Assembly: GCF_024006985.1 (NCBI RefSeq)
Contig: NZ_JAMXIB010000006.1
Location: 1 to 64,000 of the forward strand
DNA: 64,000 nt
Direction: 5' to 3'
DNA from: Robiginitalea marina
Lineage (GTDB): Bacteria; Bacteroidota; Bacteroidia; Flavobacteriales; Flavobacteriaceae
Numbering within the stretch: position 1 is the first letter of the stretch; each line of letters opens with the position of its first letter. The translations under genes and the position numbers were made by a program. Below, one piece after another: positions 23,811-33,281 of the stretch. The notes below the pieces were generated by a model. That model was given only the letters and a program-made list of their open reading frames with translations, did not search any database and had not been told where the DNA came from.

Positions 23811-26800
23811 TTACTGATAAACAAAAAACATGACGTTTTCCATCCCGGCCTGGATCTTGAGTTCCTTCAGGGTGTTTTCATCGTGCCGGTCCAGGGCCTT
23901 TAACATGATGATATCGGGCTTTACTTCCGAGGCCATCTCAAATAAGGTGTCGGGGTTGGCTTCCATGACCTTGTACCCCCTGGCCTTGAGGACTTCTGAA
24001 AGCGATTTTACGGCGCTGGCATCTTCATCCACCACTAAAACCCTCTTTTTGGAAACCCCCTGCTCCAGGAGTTCATCGACCTCATGGAAGAGCTTCTCGG
24101 TGTCGATAGGCTTGGTCAGGTAGCGGTCGACGCCGATCCGGAAGCCGCGCTCCCTATCCTGAACAATGGATAGGATGATAATGGGAATATCCATGGTGGC
24201 CGGGTCGTTCTTCAACACGGCGGCCACATCAAACCCGTTGATTTCGGGCATCATCACGTCGAGAATGATCAGGTCGGGCTTGTGGATCCGCACCATGTCG
24301 AGGGCAGCCTTGCCGTTGGCGGCTTCCTTCACCTGGTAGCCGGCCTCAGACAACTCCTGCCGGAGCAGCGAGCGGATTGGGGTATCGTCGTCCACGACCA
24401 AAATGGTGGGGCGCTCCTTGGAGGTCCGGGAAGAGGTATGCTTGATTTGTTTCTTCAGGCTGCTCAGGATGCGCGTCAGCTGGATGGGTTTATCCCCGCT
24501 CTCGCCCATCACGGGGATGGAGAAGAAAAAGGTGCTGCCCACCCCGGGTTCGCTCTTCATCCAGATAATGCCGCCGTGGTGTTCGATAATCTCCCGGCAG
24601 ATCGGCAGGCCGAGGCCGGTGCCCTGGGGCTTGTCGGTCAGGGTGTCGCCCGCCTGGCGGAAGCGTTCGAAGATTTTGTGCTTGTCCTCCTCGGCGATGC
24701 CCACCCCGGTATCCTGCACCTCCACGATCAGCTGGTTCTTATCCTGGTAGGCGTCGATGGTCACCGTGCCTTTATGGGTGAATTTCACTGCATTGGACAA
24801 GAGGTTGATCACCACCTGTATGAGTTTGTCCTCATCCCCGCTGACCAGGGGGAGGTCCGCGGTGATGTGCTTTTTCAGCGCGAGTTTCTTCTGTTCGAAC
24901 AGGGAGGAGGTGGCCGATACCGCCCGGCTGATCACATCCTGCATAAACAGGGGCTTCATGTTCCACTCCATCCGGCCCGATTCAATCTTGGCCAGGTCGA
25001 GCACATCGTTGATCAGCGTGGTAAGGCGTTCGCCCTCGGAGACCACCACATCGAGGTTTTCACTGACCTGTTTCATGGTCCGCTTGATCTTCTGGTCGTC
25101 CACCGTAACGGCCGGGAAAATTTTATCCTCGAGCCGTTTGCGGATGATCTTGGCAAACCCCAGTACCGAAGTCAGCGGGGTGCGCAGCTCATGGCTCACG
25201 GTGGAGAGGAAGGCGCTTTTGGCCTCGTTGGCCTCTTCGGCCCGGGCCTTGGCTACTTTTGCTTCCTCGTAGAGTTCGGCATTGTGCAGGGCCACCCCCA
25301 CGTTGATGGCGATGGTGCTGAGCAGTTTCTTGTCTTCTTCTTTAAACCGGCTCTCGTGCTGGGTGCTCTGTACGCTGAGTACGCCGATAATGGAATCTTC
25401 CACCGGAATGGGCACCCCAAGGTAGGAGATCGCCTGTTTGCCGGTTTGCTGGATCCCGTGTTTATTGTACTCCGCCATAATATCCACATCCCGGTTGATC
25501 AGCAGGGAATCCCCGGTCTGGATGATGCGCGAGGTCAGGCCTTCGCCCAATTGCATGGGGGGCATGTCATCGCCGTCCTGGTATGGGAAATTGATGATGC
25601 TGGTTTCCCGGTCGAGCAGGGCCAGGTAGGTTATGTCAGAATTAAAGACCTCCTTCATCTTGTTGCCCACCAGCTGGATCAATTCGTCCAGTTCAAGTTT
25701 ATCGTTGAGGGCCTTGGTGACCGAATTCACGGTGGCCAGTTCATTGAGGCGCTGCTGCACTTCCCGGGTGCGGTCTTCCACCTTGGCCTCCAGGGCTTTC
25801 CGCTGGTTCACCAAAATCCGGGTCCGCGCCCTTACGATGAAATACAAAAGGGCAAGAGCGCCCAAAGCGAAGAGCCCATAGGCCCACCAGGTGCGGTACC
25901 AGGGGGGCGAGATCGAAAAAGGCACGGAAACCACTTCCGAGACCTCCCCGTAGATGTTTCTGGCCTTTACGCTAAAGGTATAAGGTCCCGGCGGAAGGTT
26001 GATGTATTCCCTGGCGGTTTGTGTGGTCCAGTCGGACCATTTGGAATCAAATCCGGTGAGCCGGGTGCTGTACTGAATTTCCTTCTGCCCGATAAACAAG
26101 GGGGCGGCATAGCCAAAATTGACGGAATTATTGTCAAATGAGAAACTCAGGTCTTCGGGAAGAGCAATATTTCCACTATAAACGAGGGAGTCTCCTGCTA
26201 TGGAAATACTCCGTATATCGGTATGGAAATCCGGTATGGTAGGAGTCTCGAGATTTCCTTCATAGCGTATCGCCCCGTCAGGGCCGGAAAACCAAATAAC
26301 CCGGGAGCCATCTTCACGGGGCTCCTCGGCATAAATTGTAAAAATCCGGTTATTCTGAATCCCCTTAAACGTTTCGGTATTGGTTACCTGGTATTCCCCG
26401 TTGACTTTTTCGGCAACCAGGATGCCTTTTCCTGTGCCAAAAAAGACCTTTCCATCGGATGTCTCCAAAGGCTGCGTTCCCGGGCGGTCCCAATCCAAAT
26501 ACTCATCAAAAAAGAATTTGCGCTCCTCAAATCGGTTTGCTTCAGGGTTATACCCATAGGTTTTTTCGACCTCGCCCGAAAAAATAAAGAGTTCATCATC
26601 AATGGTATTGAAGCCAATACCTGCATCGGGCAAGCCCTGCCCGGTCCCGTATTTGATATATTGGGAAGCCTCCAGGTCGAGTTTACCATCAATAAATTCA
26701 GGCACCAATTTTACCATCACCCCATCTTCCTGCCCGTCGTTTGTCCAAAAGACCCCCTCGCTGGTTTCAAATAACTCCCCTGATCCGGAAATAAGCTTCG

Positions 26801-28178
26801 AAGTTGAAGATTCTTCCACAAACTGATCGACTTTTTCGTCGAAGTAAAAACTCTTGATCCCCTGCTGGTGTTCCACAATGATCCGCCTTGGGTCCGTAGT
26901 CGATTGATTTATTAAACGCGCCCTGAAATCATAATTGACATCTGCCCGGACCATTTTAATATCATTACCAACAATCTCAAACATTCCCACACCATTTGTA
27001 CAGGCATACAAGCGATTTCGGAATTCAAAGAAATTCCCTACCTGCCCATTGGTACCCGGAATTATTTTAACCTGTTTTGAGTCCTTTTCCAAATAGGCTA
27101 CGCCATTATTCGTGCTGAAATACAGGGTTTCTTTGAATTTATAGGTCGCGAAAACCGTAGTGGTAAGCCCCATATTGGCATCAACAGCGGTAAAAGGCGA
27201 ATTCAGGTTCACGCTGGATATCCCATTGAAAAGCGGCATCCAGAGTACCCCTCTCGAATCGACATACGCAAAAGTAGCGCTACCGTCCTGCAAGCCGTTC
27301 TCCGAGGTATATTTTTGGATGTAGTTCCCCTCCTTATCCATAAGGTAGGCCCCGTTTCCAAATGTATTGAATACATATCTGCCATCATCCAATGCTACGC
27401 CCGGCAAATACAATATCCCTTTGATGACCTCATCGAGTTCTGTCTTAAAAGGGGTAAAATCCTTCCCGTCATACAGGAAAAAGCCCTGGGTCCTGGTCCC
27501 AAGAAGAACTTTGTCATCGTAGGGCAACATGGCATAAATTCGCTCACCGGCAAAACGCTCACCCCCCGGAACCAGTTCAAAGGTGTCTTCATCCGTCAAA
27601 TAGCAGAGGCCCCTGTTCCAGATCCTCAAATAATACACCCCGTGGACGATAGCGCCCACGTGGTAGCCCTGTTCAGAAGGGATCACCTTGATCGTTTCCC
27701 CGTCCCAGCAATACAATTTGAATTCAGTTCGGAAAATTACCCGCCCCTTGTAAACGTCAATTTCCCAGACATCCGCAAAATTGCGGTCTCCCTCGGGGAT
27801 CTTATCGACTAATGAAACAAACTTCATTTCCCCGACGGCATTGGGCACCAGGTATCCAAATTCTCCATTTCCCCCAATATAGATGGTGCCCTTATCGTCT
27901 TTGGCCATACTCCGGCTGGAACCATTGGTATCGATATCGCGCCAGTTAACCCCATCGAACTGAAGAGGCCCGCCCTGATTGGCAAAATACATGACACCGT
28001 TGTCGTCTTCAAGTGCCCACCAGTTAATAGGTGCAGCATCGTATTCCTGGTACTTATAATTGGTGATGAGCGGCCGGCCCACCTGCTGCTGGGCGGGCAG
28101 GGACGAGAGGCAGAAAGCGCAAAGGAAGGGCAGCCAATACCGTTGGATTGGGGTACGGCAAATCGGGGTTTTTCTCAT
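23811..28178 (-). CDS. Hybrid histidine kinase with periplasmic propeller sensor, GAF and two receiver domains
   Basis: A 1455-residue protein from MRKTPICRTP. It has a signal peptide ending SLPAQQ, a periplasmic two-component-regulator propeller (to about residue 690), a Y_Y_Y domain (GPYTFSVKARNIYGE), one transmembrane helix near 765-785, coiled coil, GAF domain (about 835-960), HisKA with H996 (SHELRTPLTS), HATPase_c (DTGVGI, GTGLGL), REC1 with D1307 (LIILDVMMPE) and REC2. In REC2 the acceptor position is lysine K1427 (IIMLKALDRHD), so it is a pseudo-receiver. Unlike HTCS proteins it has no AraC-type DNA-binding domain. The sensor half looks more AT-rich than the kinase half. Confidence 0.93.
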   Translation of the reverse strand: MRKTPICRTPIQRYWLPFLCAFCLSSLPAQQQVGRPLITNYKYQEYDAAPINWWALEDDNGVMYFANQGGPLQFDGVNWRDIDTNGSSRSMAKDDKGTIYIGGNGEFGYLVPNAVGEMKFVSLVDKIPEGDRNFADVWEIDVYKGRVIFRTEFKLYCWDGETIKVIPSEQGYHVGAIVHGVYYLRIWNRGLCYLTDEDTFELVPGGERFAGERIYAMLPYDDKVLLGTRTQGFFLYDGKDFTPFKTELDEVIKGILYLPGVALDDGRYVFNTFGNGAYLMDKEGNYIQKYTSENGLQDGSATFAYVDSRGVLWMPLFNGISSVNLNSPFTAVDANMGLTTTVFATYKFKETLYFSTNNGVAYLEKDSKQVKIIPGTNGQVGNFFEFRNRLYACTNGVGMFEIVGNDIKMVRADVNYDFRARLINQSTTDPRRIIVEHQQGIKSFYFDEKVDQFVEESSTSKLISGSGELFETSEGVFWTNDGQEDGVMVKLVPEFIDGKLDLEASQYIKYGTGQGLPDAGIGFNTIDDELFIFSGEVEKTYGYNPEANRFEERKFFFDEYLDWDRPGTQPLETSDGKVFFGTGKGILVAEKVNGEYQVTNTETFKGIQNNRIFTIYAEEPREDGSRVIWFSGPDGAIRYEGNLETPTIPDFHTDIRSISIAGDSLVYSGNIALPEDLSFSFDNNSVNFGYAAPLFIGQKEIQYSTRLTGFDSKWSDWTTQTAREYINLPPGPYTFSVKARNIYGEVSEVVSVPFSISPPWYRTWWAYGLFALGALALLYFIVRARTRILVNQRKALEAKVEDRTREVQQRLNELATVNSVTKALNDKLELDELIQLVGNKMKEVFNSDITYLALLDRETSIINFPYQDGDDMPPMQLGEGLTSRIIQTGDSLLINRDVDIMAEYNKHGIQQTGKQAISYLGVPIPVEDSIIGVLSVQSTQHESRFKEEDKKLLSTIAINVGVALHNAELYEEAKVAKARAEEANEAKSAFLSTVSHELRTPLTSVLGFAKIIRKRLEDKIFPAVTVDDQKIKRTMKQVSENLDVVVSEGERLTTLINDVLDLAKIESGRMEWNMKPLFMQDVISRAVSATSSLFEQKKLALKKHITADLPLVSGDEDKLIQVVINLLSNAVKFTHKGTVTIDAYQDKNQLIVEVQDTGVGIAEEDKHKIFERFRQAGDTLTDKPQGTGLGLPICREIIEHHGGIIWMKSEPGVGSTFFFSIPVMGESGDKPIQLTRILSSLKKQIKHTSSRTSKERPTILVVDDDTPIRSLLRQELSEAGYQVKEAANGKAALDMVRIHKPDLIILDVMMPEINGFDVAAVLKNDPATMDIPIIILSIVQDRERGFRIGVDRYLTKPIDTEKLFHEVDELLEQGVSKKRVLVVDEDASAVKSLSEVLKARGYKVMEANPDTLFEMASEVKPDIIMLKALDRHDENTLKELKIQAGMENVMFFVYQ

Positions 28179-28221
28179 GTTCGGTTGGTTGAAGGTGCGG
28201 GCCAGTGAAGCCCTTAGGTTT

Positions 28222-28251
28222 GAAATGTACGAAAAAGCTTTGAAATACAAA
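28222..28251 (-). promoter_or_regulatory. Candidate promoter for kinase-regulator-cyclase operon
   Basis: Minus-strand TTTG (28251-28248), an 18-base spacer, then TACATTTC (28229-28222), close to the Bacteroidota TTTG-N19-TAnnTTTG arrangement, 43 bases before the ATG at 28178. The last base of the -7 element deviates. Confidence 0.4.
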
Positions 28252-28286
28252 GACTTATGGCCTCCATTTAAAATGTACTTTTTTCG

Positions 28287-28294
28287 TAAGTTTG
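28287..28294 (+). promoter_or_regulatory. -7 element TAAGTTTG for M20 dipeptidase gene
   Basis: Exact TAnnTTTG match on the plus strand, 20 bases before the ATG at 28315. No clear -33 TTTG at standard spacing. Confidence 0.5.
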
Positions 28295-28314
28295 GGTTCG
28301 ACTAAAACCATCGA

Positions 28315-29706
28315 ATGGATCGCCTAAAGCCCTACCTCTCCGAACATCAAGAGCGATTTATAAAGGAACTCCTAGAACTGCTGAAATACCCCTCCGTGAG
28401 CGCAGACCCCGCCTTCTCCCAGGATGTGCTCAACACTGCCGATGCAGTGGCCGACGCCCTCAGGCAGGCCGGCTGCGATGCGGTGGAAGTATGCGATACC
28501 CGGGGGTACCCCATCGTGTACGGGGAAAAGGTGGTGGACCCCTCCCTACCCACTATATTGGTGTACGGGCACTACGATGTACAACCCCCGGACCCCCTGG
28601 GGCTTTGGAAATCGCCCCCTTTTGAGCCGGTGATCCGGGAAACGGAGTTGCATCCGGAAGGGGCCATCTACGCCCGGGGGGCCAGCGACGACAAGGGCCA
28701 GATGTATATGCACATAAAGGCCCTGGAGTGCATGGTCCGAACCCACTCGCTTCCCTGCAATGTGAAGTTCATGATCGAAGGGGAAGAGGAAGTGGGCAGT
28801 TCCAGCCTGGAAGCCTTTTTGAAAGAAAACCGGGGGAAACTGGCCAACGACATCATCCTGATTTCCGATACCGGAATGATCGCCAAAGACGTGCCCTCCG
28901 TCACCACGGGCCTTCGGGGGCTGAGCTACGTGGAAGTAACGGTGACCGGCGCCAACCGCGACCTGCACTCCGGGTTGTACGGGGGCGCGGTGGCCAACCC
29001 GATCAATGTGCTGGCCAAGATGATCGCATCCCTGCACGATGCCGACAACCGGGTCACCATCCCCGGGTTCTATGACCGGGTGGTGGAACTCTCCGCCAAA
29101 GAAAGGGCCCTGATGGCCGAAGCGCCCTTTGACCTTGAGGCCTACAAAAAAGCCCTGGACATCGATGCCGTATACGGGGAAAAGGGCTATACCACCAACG
29201 AGCGGAATGCCATCCGACCCACCCTGGATGTGAACGGGATCTGGGGGGGCTACACGGGGGAGGGCGCCAAAACCGTGATCCCCGGCCAGGCCCATGCCAA
29301 GATTTCCATGCGCCTGGTCCCCAACCAGGACTGGCATGAAATCACCGAGCTTTTCACCCGCCACTTCAAAAGCCTTGCCCCGGCGGGGGTCCGCGTTGAG
29401 GTCCGCCCCCACCACGGCGGGCAGGCCTATGTGACGCCCATCGACCATATCGGCTACCTGGCAGCCAGCAAGGCGTACGAAACCACCTTTGGCACCCGTC
29501 CGGTGCCCCACCGGGGCGGGGGCAGCATCCCCATCGTGCCCCTTTTTGAAAGGGAGCTGGGAAGCAAGACCATCTTAATGGGCTTTGGCCTCGACAGCGA
29601 TGCCATCCACTCCCCCAACGAGCATTTCGGGGTTTGGAACTACCTGAAGGGCATAGAAACCATCCCGTATTTTTACCATTATTACACAGAACTGGCGAAA
29701 GGATAG
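28315..29706 (+). CDS. M20 family dipeptidase
   Basis: A 463-residue cytosolic di-zinc peptidase of the M20 dipeptidase group (CNDP/DapE-like). Metal and catalytic motifs: HYDVQP (H86), GASDDKGQ (bridging aspartate), EGEEEVGS (general base glutamate and next ligand), SDTGM, and the C-terminal HSPNEHFGVWNYLKGI. The lid domain lies between about residues 210 and 320 with DLHSGLYGG. Probable substrate is dipeptides; specificity cannot be read. It is transcribed away from the kinase operon from its own -7 element. Confidence 0.92.
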   Translation: MDRLKPYLSEHQERFIKELLELLKYPSVSADPAFSQDVLNTADAVADALRQAGCDAVEVCDTRGYPIVYGEKVVDPSLPTILVYGHYDVQPPDPLGLWKSPPFEPVIRETELHPEGAIYARGASDDKGQMYMHIKALECMVRTHSLPCNVKFMIEGEEEVGSSSLEAFLKENRGKLANDIILISDTGMIAKDVPSVTTGLRGLSYVEVTVTGANRDLHSGLYGGAVANPINVLAKMIASLHDADNRVTIPGFYDRVVELSAKERALMAEAPFDLEAYKKALDIDAVYGEKGYTTNERNAIRPTLDVNGIWGGYTGEGAKTVIPGQAHAKISMRLVPNQDWHEITELFTRHFKSLAPAGVRVEVRPHHGGQAYVTPIDHIGYLAASKAYETTFGTRPVPHRGGGSIPIVPLFERELGSKTILMGFGLDSDAIHSPNEHFGVWNYLKGIETIPYFYHYYTELAKG

Positions 29707-29821
29707 GCTTGGGCGCCAGGCAATGCCCTGGTGTTTTCCGGAATTTTGGATTTAACGAAAGGTGGCGTAACAAAACCACCCGGGTTGCGTTCTAATAGGT
29801 ACATCAAAAAACGAACGCTGT

Positions 29822-30922
29822 ATGATACGCCAATTCTTTGTGCTCTGCTCCGGTGCGGACAGGGCCCTGCTGCATTCCTGTGGCGAAGGGGAACAAAACA
29901 AGTATGCCGGCATCGGGGCCACGGTTTTCTTCACCGCCCTGATGGCATTTATCGCCTCCGCCTATGCCCTTTACACCGTCTTTGATTCCGTGTACCTCGC
30001 CATCCCGTTTGGCCTGGTGTGGGGATTGCTGATCTTTAACCTCGACCGCTTTATCGTTTCCACGATCCGAAAGCGGGACCGGTTCGGAAAGGAGCTCCTG
30101 CAGGCCAGCCCGAGGATCTTACTGGCAGTGATCATCGCCGTGGTCATTTCGAAACCCCTGGAGCTGAAGATTTTTGAAAAAGAGATCAACCAGGTCCTGC
30201 TGGAGGAGAAAAACCGGATGACCCTCGACAACCAGCAACAGATCGCCCTGCAGTATACCCCGGCCATCGAACAGAAAAAAGCCGAAATAGCCGGGCTCAG
30301 GGAGGAAATCCGCCGTAAGGAAGCCGCCACGGATACCCTTTACGAAACCTACATTGCCGAAGCGGAGGGCCGGAAGGGTACCTTGCTGCTGGGCAAAGGG
30401 CCGGTCTATGCCGAAAAGCGCGAAAAGCACGATGCCTCCCTGGCCGAACTCCAGGCCCTGCGCGAGGAGAATACCCGGCGCATTTCGCAGATTGAGGCGG
30501 AGATCGAAGCCCTGGAAACCGGGTATGCCGGGGCTGTGGAAACCTCACAGCCCGTCATCGACGGGTTTGACGGGCTGATGGCCCGTATCGATGCCCTTGG
30601 GAAACTCCCGTGGTTCCCCTCCTTTTTTATTTTCCTGTTATTCATGGCTATTGAAACAGCCCCCATCCTGGTCAAGCTCATGACCCCGAAAGGGCCCTAC
30701 GACTTCAAGCTGGAGGATGAAGAAACCGCGGTGGCCTCCTGGGTGGCCCAAAAGGTGCACCAGCGGGAGCAACTCCTGGAAACCGACCGCCTCCTGAATA
30801 AAAAAGTCTATGGGGAAATTGCTGAGGAACAGGCGGTGTATGCGCACAAAAAGGAAAAGGCCGAAGCCCTGATGCGGCTGCAGGCCGACCGGTTTTACGA
30901 CCTGCAGGTGAAACAGTTATAG
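29822..30922 (+). CDS. DUF4407 domain membrane protein
   Basis: A 366-residue protein with N-terminal hydrophobic segments (about residues 30-50, 57-75 and 97-112), a long charged coiled coil (about 130-255) containing EIAGLREEIRRKEA and EIEALETGY, a further membrane helix (WFPSFFIFLLFMAIETAPILVKLM) and a second helical tail. This matches DUF4407, common in Bacteroidota and of unknown function. It stands alone: 115 bp after the dipeptidase and convergent with the MutS-like gene. The following spacer (30923-31140, 218 bp) holds only a 7-bp hairpin at 31097-31114 (cctgggg/ccccagg). Confidence 0.85.
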   Translation: MIRQFFVLCSGADRALLHSCGEGEQNKYAGIGATVFFTALMAFIASAYALYTVFDSVYLAIPFGLVWGLLIFNLDRFIVSTIRKRDRFGKELLQASPRILLAVIIAVVISKPLELKIFEKEINQVLLEEKNRMTLDNQQQIALQYTPAIEQKKAEIAGLREEIRRKEAATDTLYETYIAEAEGRKGTLLLGKGPVYAEKREKHDASLAELQALREENTRRISQIEAEIEALETGYAGAVETSQPVIDGFDGLMARIDALGKLPWFPSFFIFLLFMAIETAPILVKLMTPKGPYDFKLEDEETAVASWVAQKVHQREQLLETDRLLNKKVYGEIAEEQAVYAHKKEKAEALMRLQADRFYDLQVKQL

Positions 30923-31140
30923 GGAGATATTCCTTTTGCGAAGCAGACCAGGGGCCGGACCGGGGAAGGGTTTGGGGTCGCGGGCAATTGAGGAAGGAGT
31001 GTTGGGATATTCAGAGGGAGGTCCTAATAGGGGGCCCACCCTCCCACCCGGTTTCAAGATACCCGTTTCCCATGCAAAAGCCTGGCAGGTTTTCCCCCTG
31101 GGGCACCCCCCAGGTGCAAATAGCGCTTGCGCAGAGGCGC

Positions 31141-32913
31141 CTATTCCTCCACCACCCCCATTTTGCGCAATAAAAAAGAAGCATTCATGTTGGTAGAAAC
31201 CCCGGATTGCAGGCGGTAATCGAAATATAGCTCCCCGTGCCGGACCTCGGCATCAAAATAATAGTTGTGGACCCCCGGAAGGCGGTTGGCCACTTCGCAG
31301 AGGCTTAGGTCGTGGGTGGCGATCAGGCCGGTGGCCCCCAACGCGGTGAGCCGCTCCAGGAACTTGCGCGACCCCTCCGCCTTGTCACGGCTGTTGGTCC
31401 CTTTCAGGATTTCATCCAAAACCACGAAACAGGGTTCCTTATGAATCCGGTCCACGATCATTTTAAGCCGCTTAAGTTCTGCAAAGAAATAGGATTCCTG
31501 CCGCGACAGGGAATCGGATGTGCGCATGCTGCTTAGCAGGGGGGCCGGATTGTACGTATAGTTTCGGGCCGCCACGGGCAGGCCTGTATTGGCCATGACC
31601 AGGCTGAGGCCAACAGCGCGGAGGAAGGTGCTCTTCCCGGCCATGTTTGCCCCGGTGATCACAAAGAAATGCCCGTTTTCAATGCGCAGGTCATTGCGCA
31701 CTGCCACTTCCCGCAGCAGCGGGTGGACCAGCCCTTCGGCCCTAAGCCTCATGGTACCCGGATGGATTTCCGGATAGGCAAACCCGGGGTGGTTATAAGC
31801 GAAATTGGCCAGGCACACCTGGGCATCAAAAGCAGCCAGGGCTGTAAACCAGGCGCGTACCTCCCTGCCGTTTTCCCGGATCCAGGTTTCCACGGCCGCC
31901 GCCTGCCGGAGTTCCCACAGGAAAAACCCATTCCCCGCCAGGGCCACCAGCAGGTTGTTTCGCTGGTCGAGGGCGCTGATCAGCCGGCTGAATGCCTTCA
32001 TGCGCGAGGAGACCGGTGTTCCCTCCGAAAGGAGGGCTCCTTTGGCTGCGAGCAGGTTTGCGGAATGGAAGGTGTGGCCTTCCACCAGCGCTACCAGGCG
32101 CTGGTACTGCGAAAAGGTCTCCTGTACCTTTCCCGTGTCCGACGCCAGGCGTGCCAGCCGTTTTGAGAAAGGCAGGGTAATCAGCAATCCAGCGAAAAAC
32201 ACCCCTGCCAGAAAACCCGGGGGCAACAGGCCCAGGATTACCAGCAGGGCAGTCCCCAGTGACCCGAGGCTGAAAACTGCCGGGAAGTATCGGGCCCATT
32301 CCGGGAGTTGGGGTTTGTATTGTTCAAGCCACGGGTACAGTTCCCCAGGCGTTACAGGGGCCTGCAGCAACCGGGCCGTACAGAGGAATTCCTGCCGCCA
32401 GTCGATTTGGGGGGAAAGCTCCTGAAGGACTTCCTGCCTGCCGGCGATACCATCGGTTTGGTTCGCGCAAAGCAAGCGCGCCAGCATTTCGGCCCCGGGG
32501 GCCATTCCCGTACGGTTCAGGTACTGGAAAAAGGACCCCTGGCCGAAAAGGTCGAGGTCTTCGCTGAAAGGATGTGCCGGGTCGCGGTATTTCGCCCCGT
32601 CCGGAAGGTCGCCAAACTGCCCGGAGAGGACCTGCAGTTCCGTCTGGTTGATGCGCAACAGTTCCTGAAGCCTGCGGGACTGGTATTTAAGGTCCTGGTG
32701 GCGGGCGACTTGAAACGCAAATAGGGCCAGCAAGGCCAGGCCAGGGACCCCATACCAGGCCGATTGCCCGAGGGCCAGGTAGGCCATGGCGGCCGCCCCG
32801 CCAAAAAGGGCCAGCCGGGATACCCCCGATGCGAAAAGCTGCTTTTGGTTCCTACCGGCCTGTCGGTCCAGCTCCCGGATCCGCTGCTCATAAGTGATTT
32901 TCAGTTCCTTCAT
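31141..32913 (-). CDS. Membrane-anchored MutS-like ATPase
   Basis: A 590-residue protein with a C-terminal MutS domain V ATPase: Walker A GANMAGKST (K427), Walker B VVLDEILKGTNSRDKAEGS, and ATHDLSL. The mismatch-recognition domain I is absent. The N-terminal half instead has hydrophobic segments, residues about 33-70 (LALFGGAAAMAYLAL..., GVPGLALLALFAF) and about 210-250 (LGSLGTALLVILGLLPPGFLAGVFFAGLLI), so it is likely anchored in the inner membrane. Similar proteins are known as MutS-related proteins without a proven repair role. The start overlaps the YjbR stop by 4 bp, and it is the last gene of a four-gene unit. Confidence 0.88.
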   Translation of the reverse strand: MKELKITYEQRIRELDRQAGRNQKQLFASGVSRLALFGGAAAMAYLALGQSAWYGVPGLALLALFAFQVARHQDLKYQSRRLQELLRINQTELQVLSGQFGDLPDGAKYRDPAHPFSEDLDLFGQGSFFQYLNRTGMAPGAEMLARLLCANQTDGIAGRQEVLQELSPQIDWRQEFLCTARLLQAPVTPGELYPWLEQYKPQLPEWARYFPAVFSLGSLGTALLVILGLLPPGFLAGVFFAGLLITLPFSKRLARLASDTGKVQETFSQYQRLVALVEGHTFHSANLLAAKGALLSEGTPVSSRMKAFSRLISALDQRNNLLVALAGNGFFLWELRQAAAVETWIRENGREVRAWFTALAAFDAQVCLANFAYNHPGFAYPEIHPGTMRLRAEGLVHPLLREVAVRNDLRIENGHFFVITGANMAGKSTFLRAVGLSLVMANTGLPVAARNYTYNPAPLLSSMRTSDSLSRQESYFFAELKRLKMIVDRIHKEPCFVVLDEILKGTNSRDKAEGSRKFLERLTALGATGLIATHDLSLCEVANRLPGVHNYYFDAEVRHGELYFDYRLQSGVSTNMNASFLLRKMGVVEE

Positions 32914-33269
32914 GGAAGTTCCCCCAGGGCTTGCCGGGTCCTTTTGGGCAGGGAAGCCACGATGAGCTCGTAAGAATGGTCGGTCAGCTCGCGGATCAGG
33001 CCTTCGGGGAGCTGGTCGAGCAGGATGGTATTCCAGAGGGCCTTGTTCATGTGGTATCCCGGAAGGATGGTCCCTTCGTGGGTTTCACGGAGTTCAAGGG
33101 ACCGTTCCGGGTCGCATTTCAGGTTGGCCTGGGGGGGGATGCGTTCCAGGGGGGCTATGGCAAACATTTTTCCCATCACCTTAAAGACCAGGGTGTCCTG
33201 GTCAAATGGGAAGCCTTCGGTCGCCCCCTTCTTAGCCAGGCAGTATTCGCGGAATGATTCAATGTTCAT
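32910..33269 (-). CDS. MmcQ/YjbR family protein
   Basis: A 119-residue protein of the MmcQ/YjbR fold, a small double-wing DNA-binding-like family. Recognised by the N-terminal SFREYCLAKKGATEGFPFD, VFKVMGKMFA, LKCDPERSLELR and the C-terminal HMNKALWNTILLD...DHSYELIVASL. Function unproven. ATGA overlap with the MutS-like gene downstream and a 12-bp gap to the Dabb-domain gene upstream show tight coupling. Confidence 0.9.
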   Translation of the reverse strand: MNIESFREYCLAKKGATEGFPFDQDTLVFKVMGKMFAIAPLERIPPQANLKCDPERSLELRETHEGTILPGYHMNKALWNTILLDQLPEGLIRELTDHSYELIVASLPKRTRQALGELP

Positions 33270-33281
33270 GGTTAAGGTGCT

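Noticed and set aside
24282-26141. 619-codon open frame on the plus strand
   Set aside because: It is antisense to the hybrid kinase, whose domains are unambiguous. High GC at third positions opens long antisense frames; the translation has no recognisable domain.
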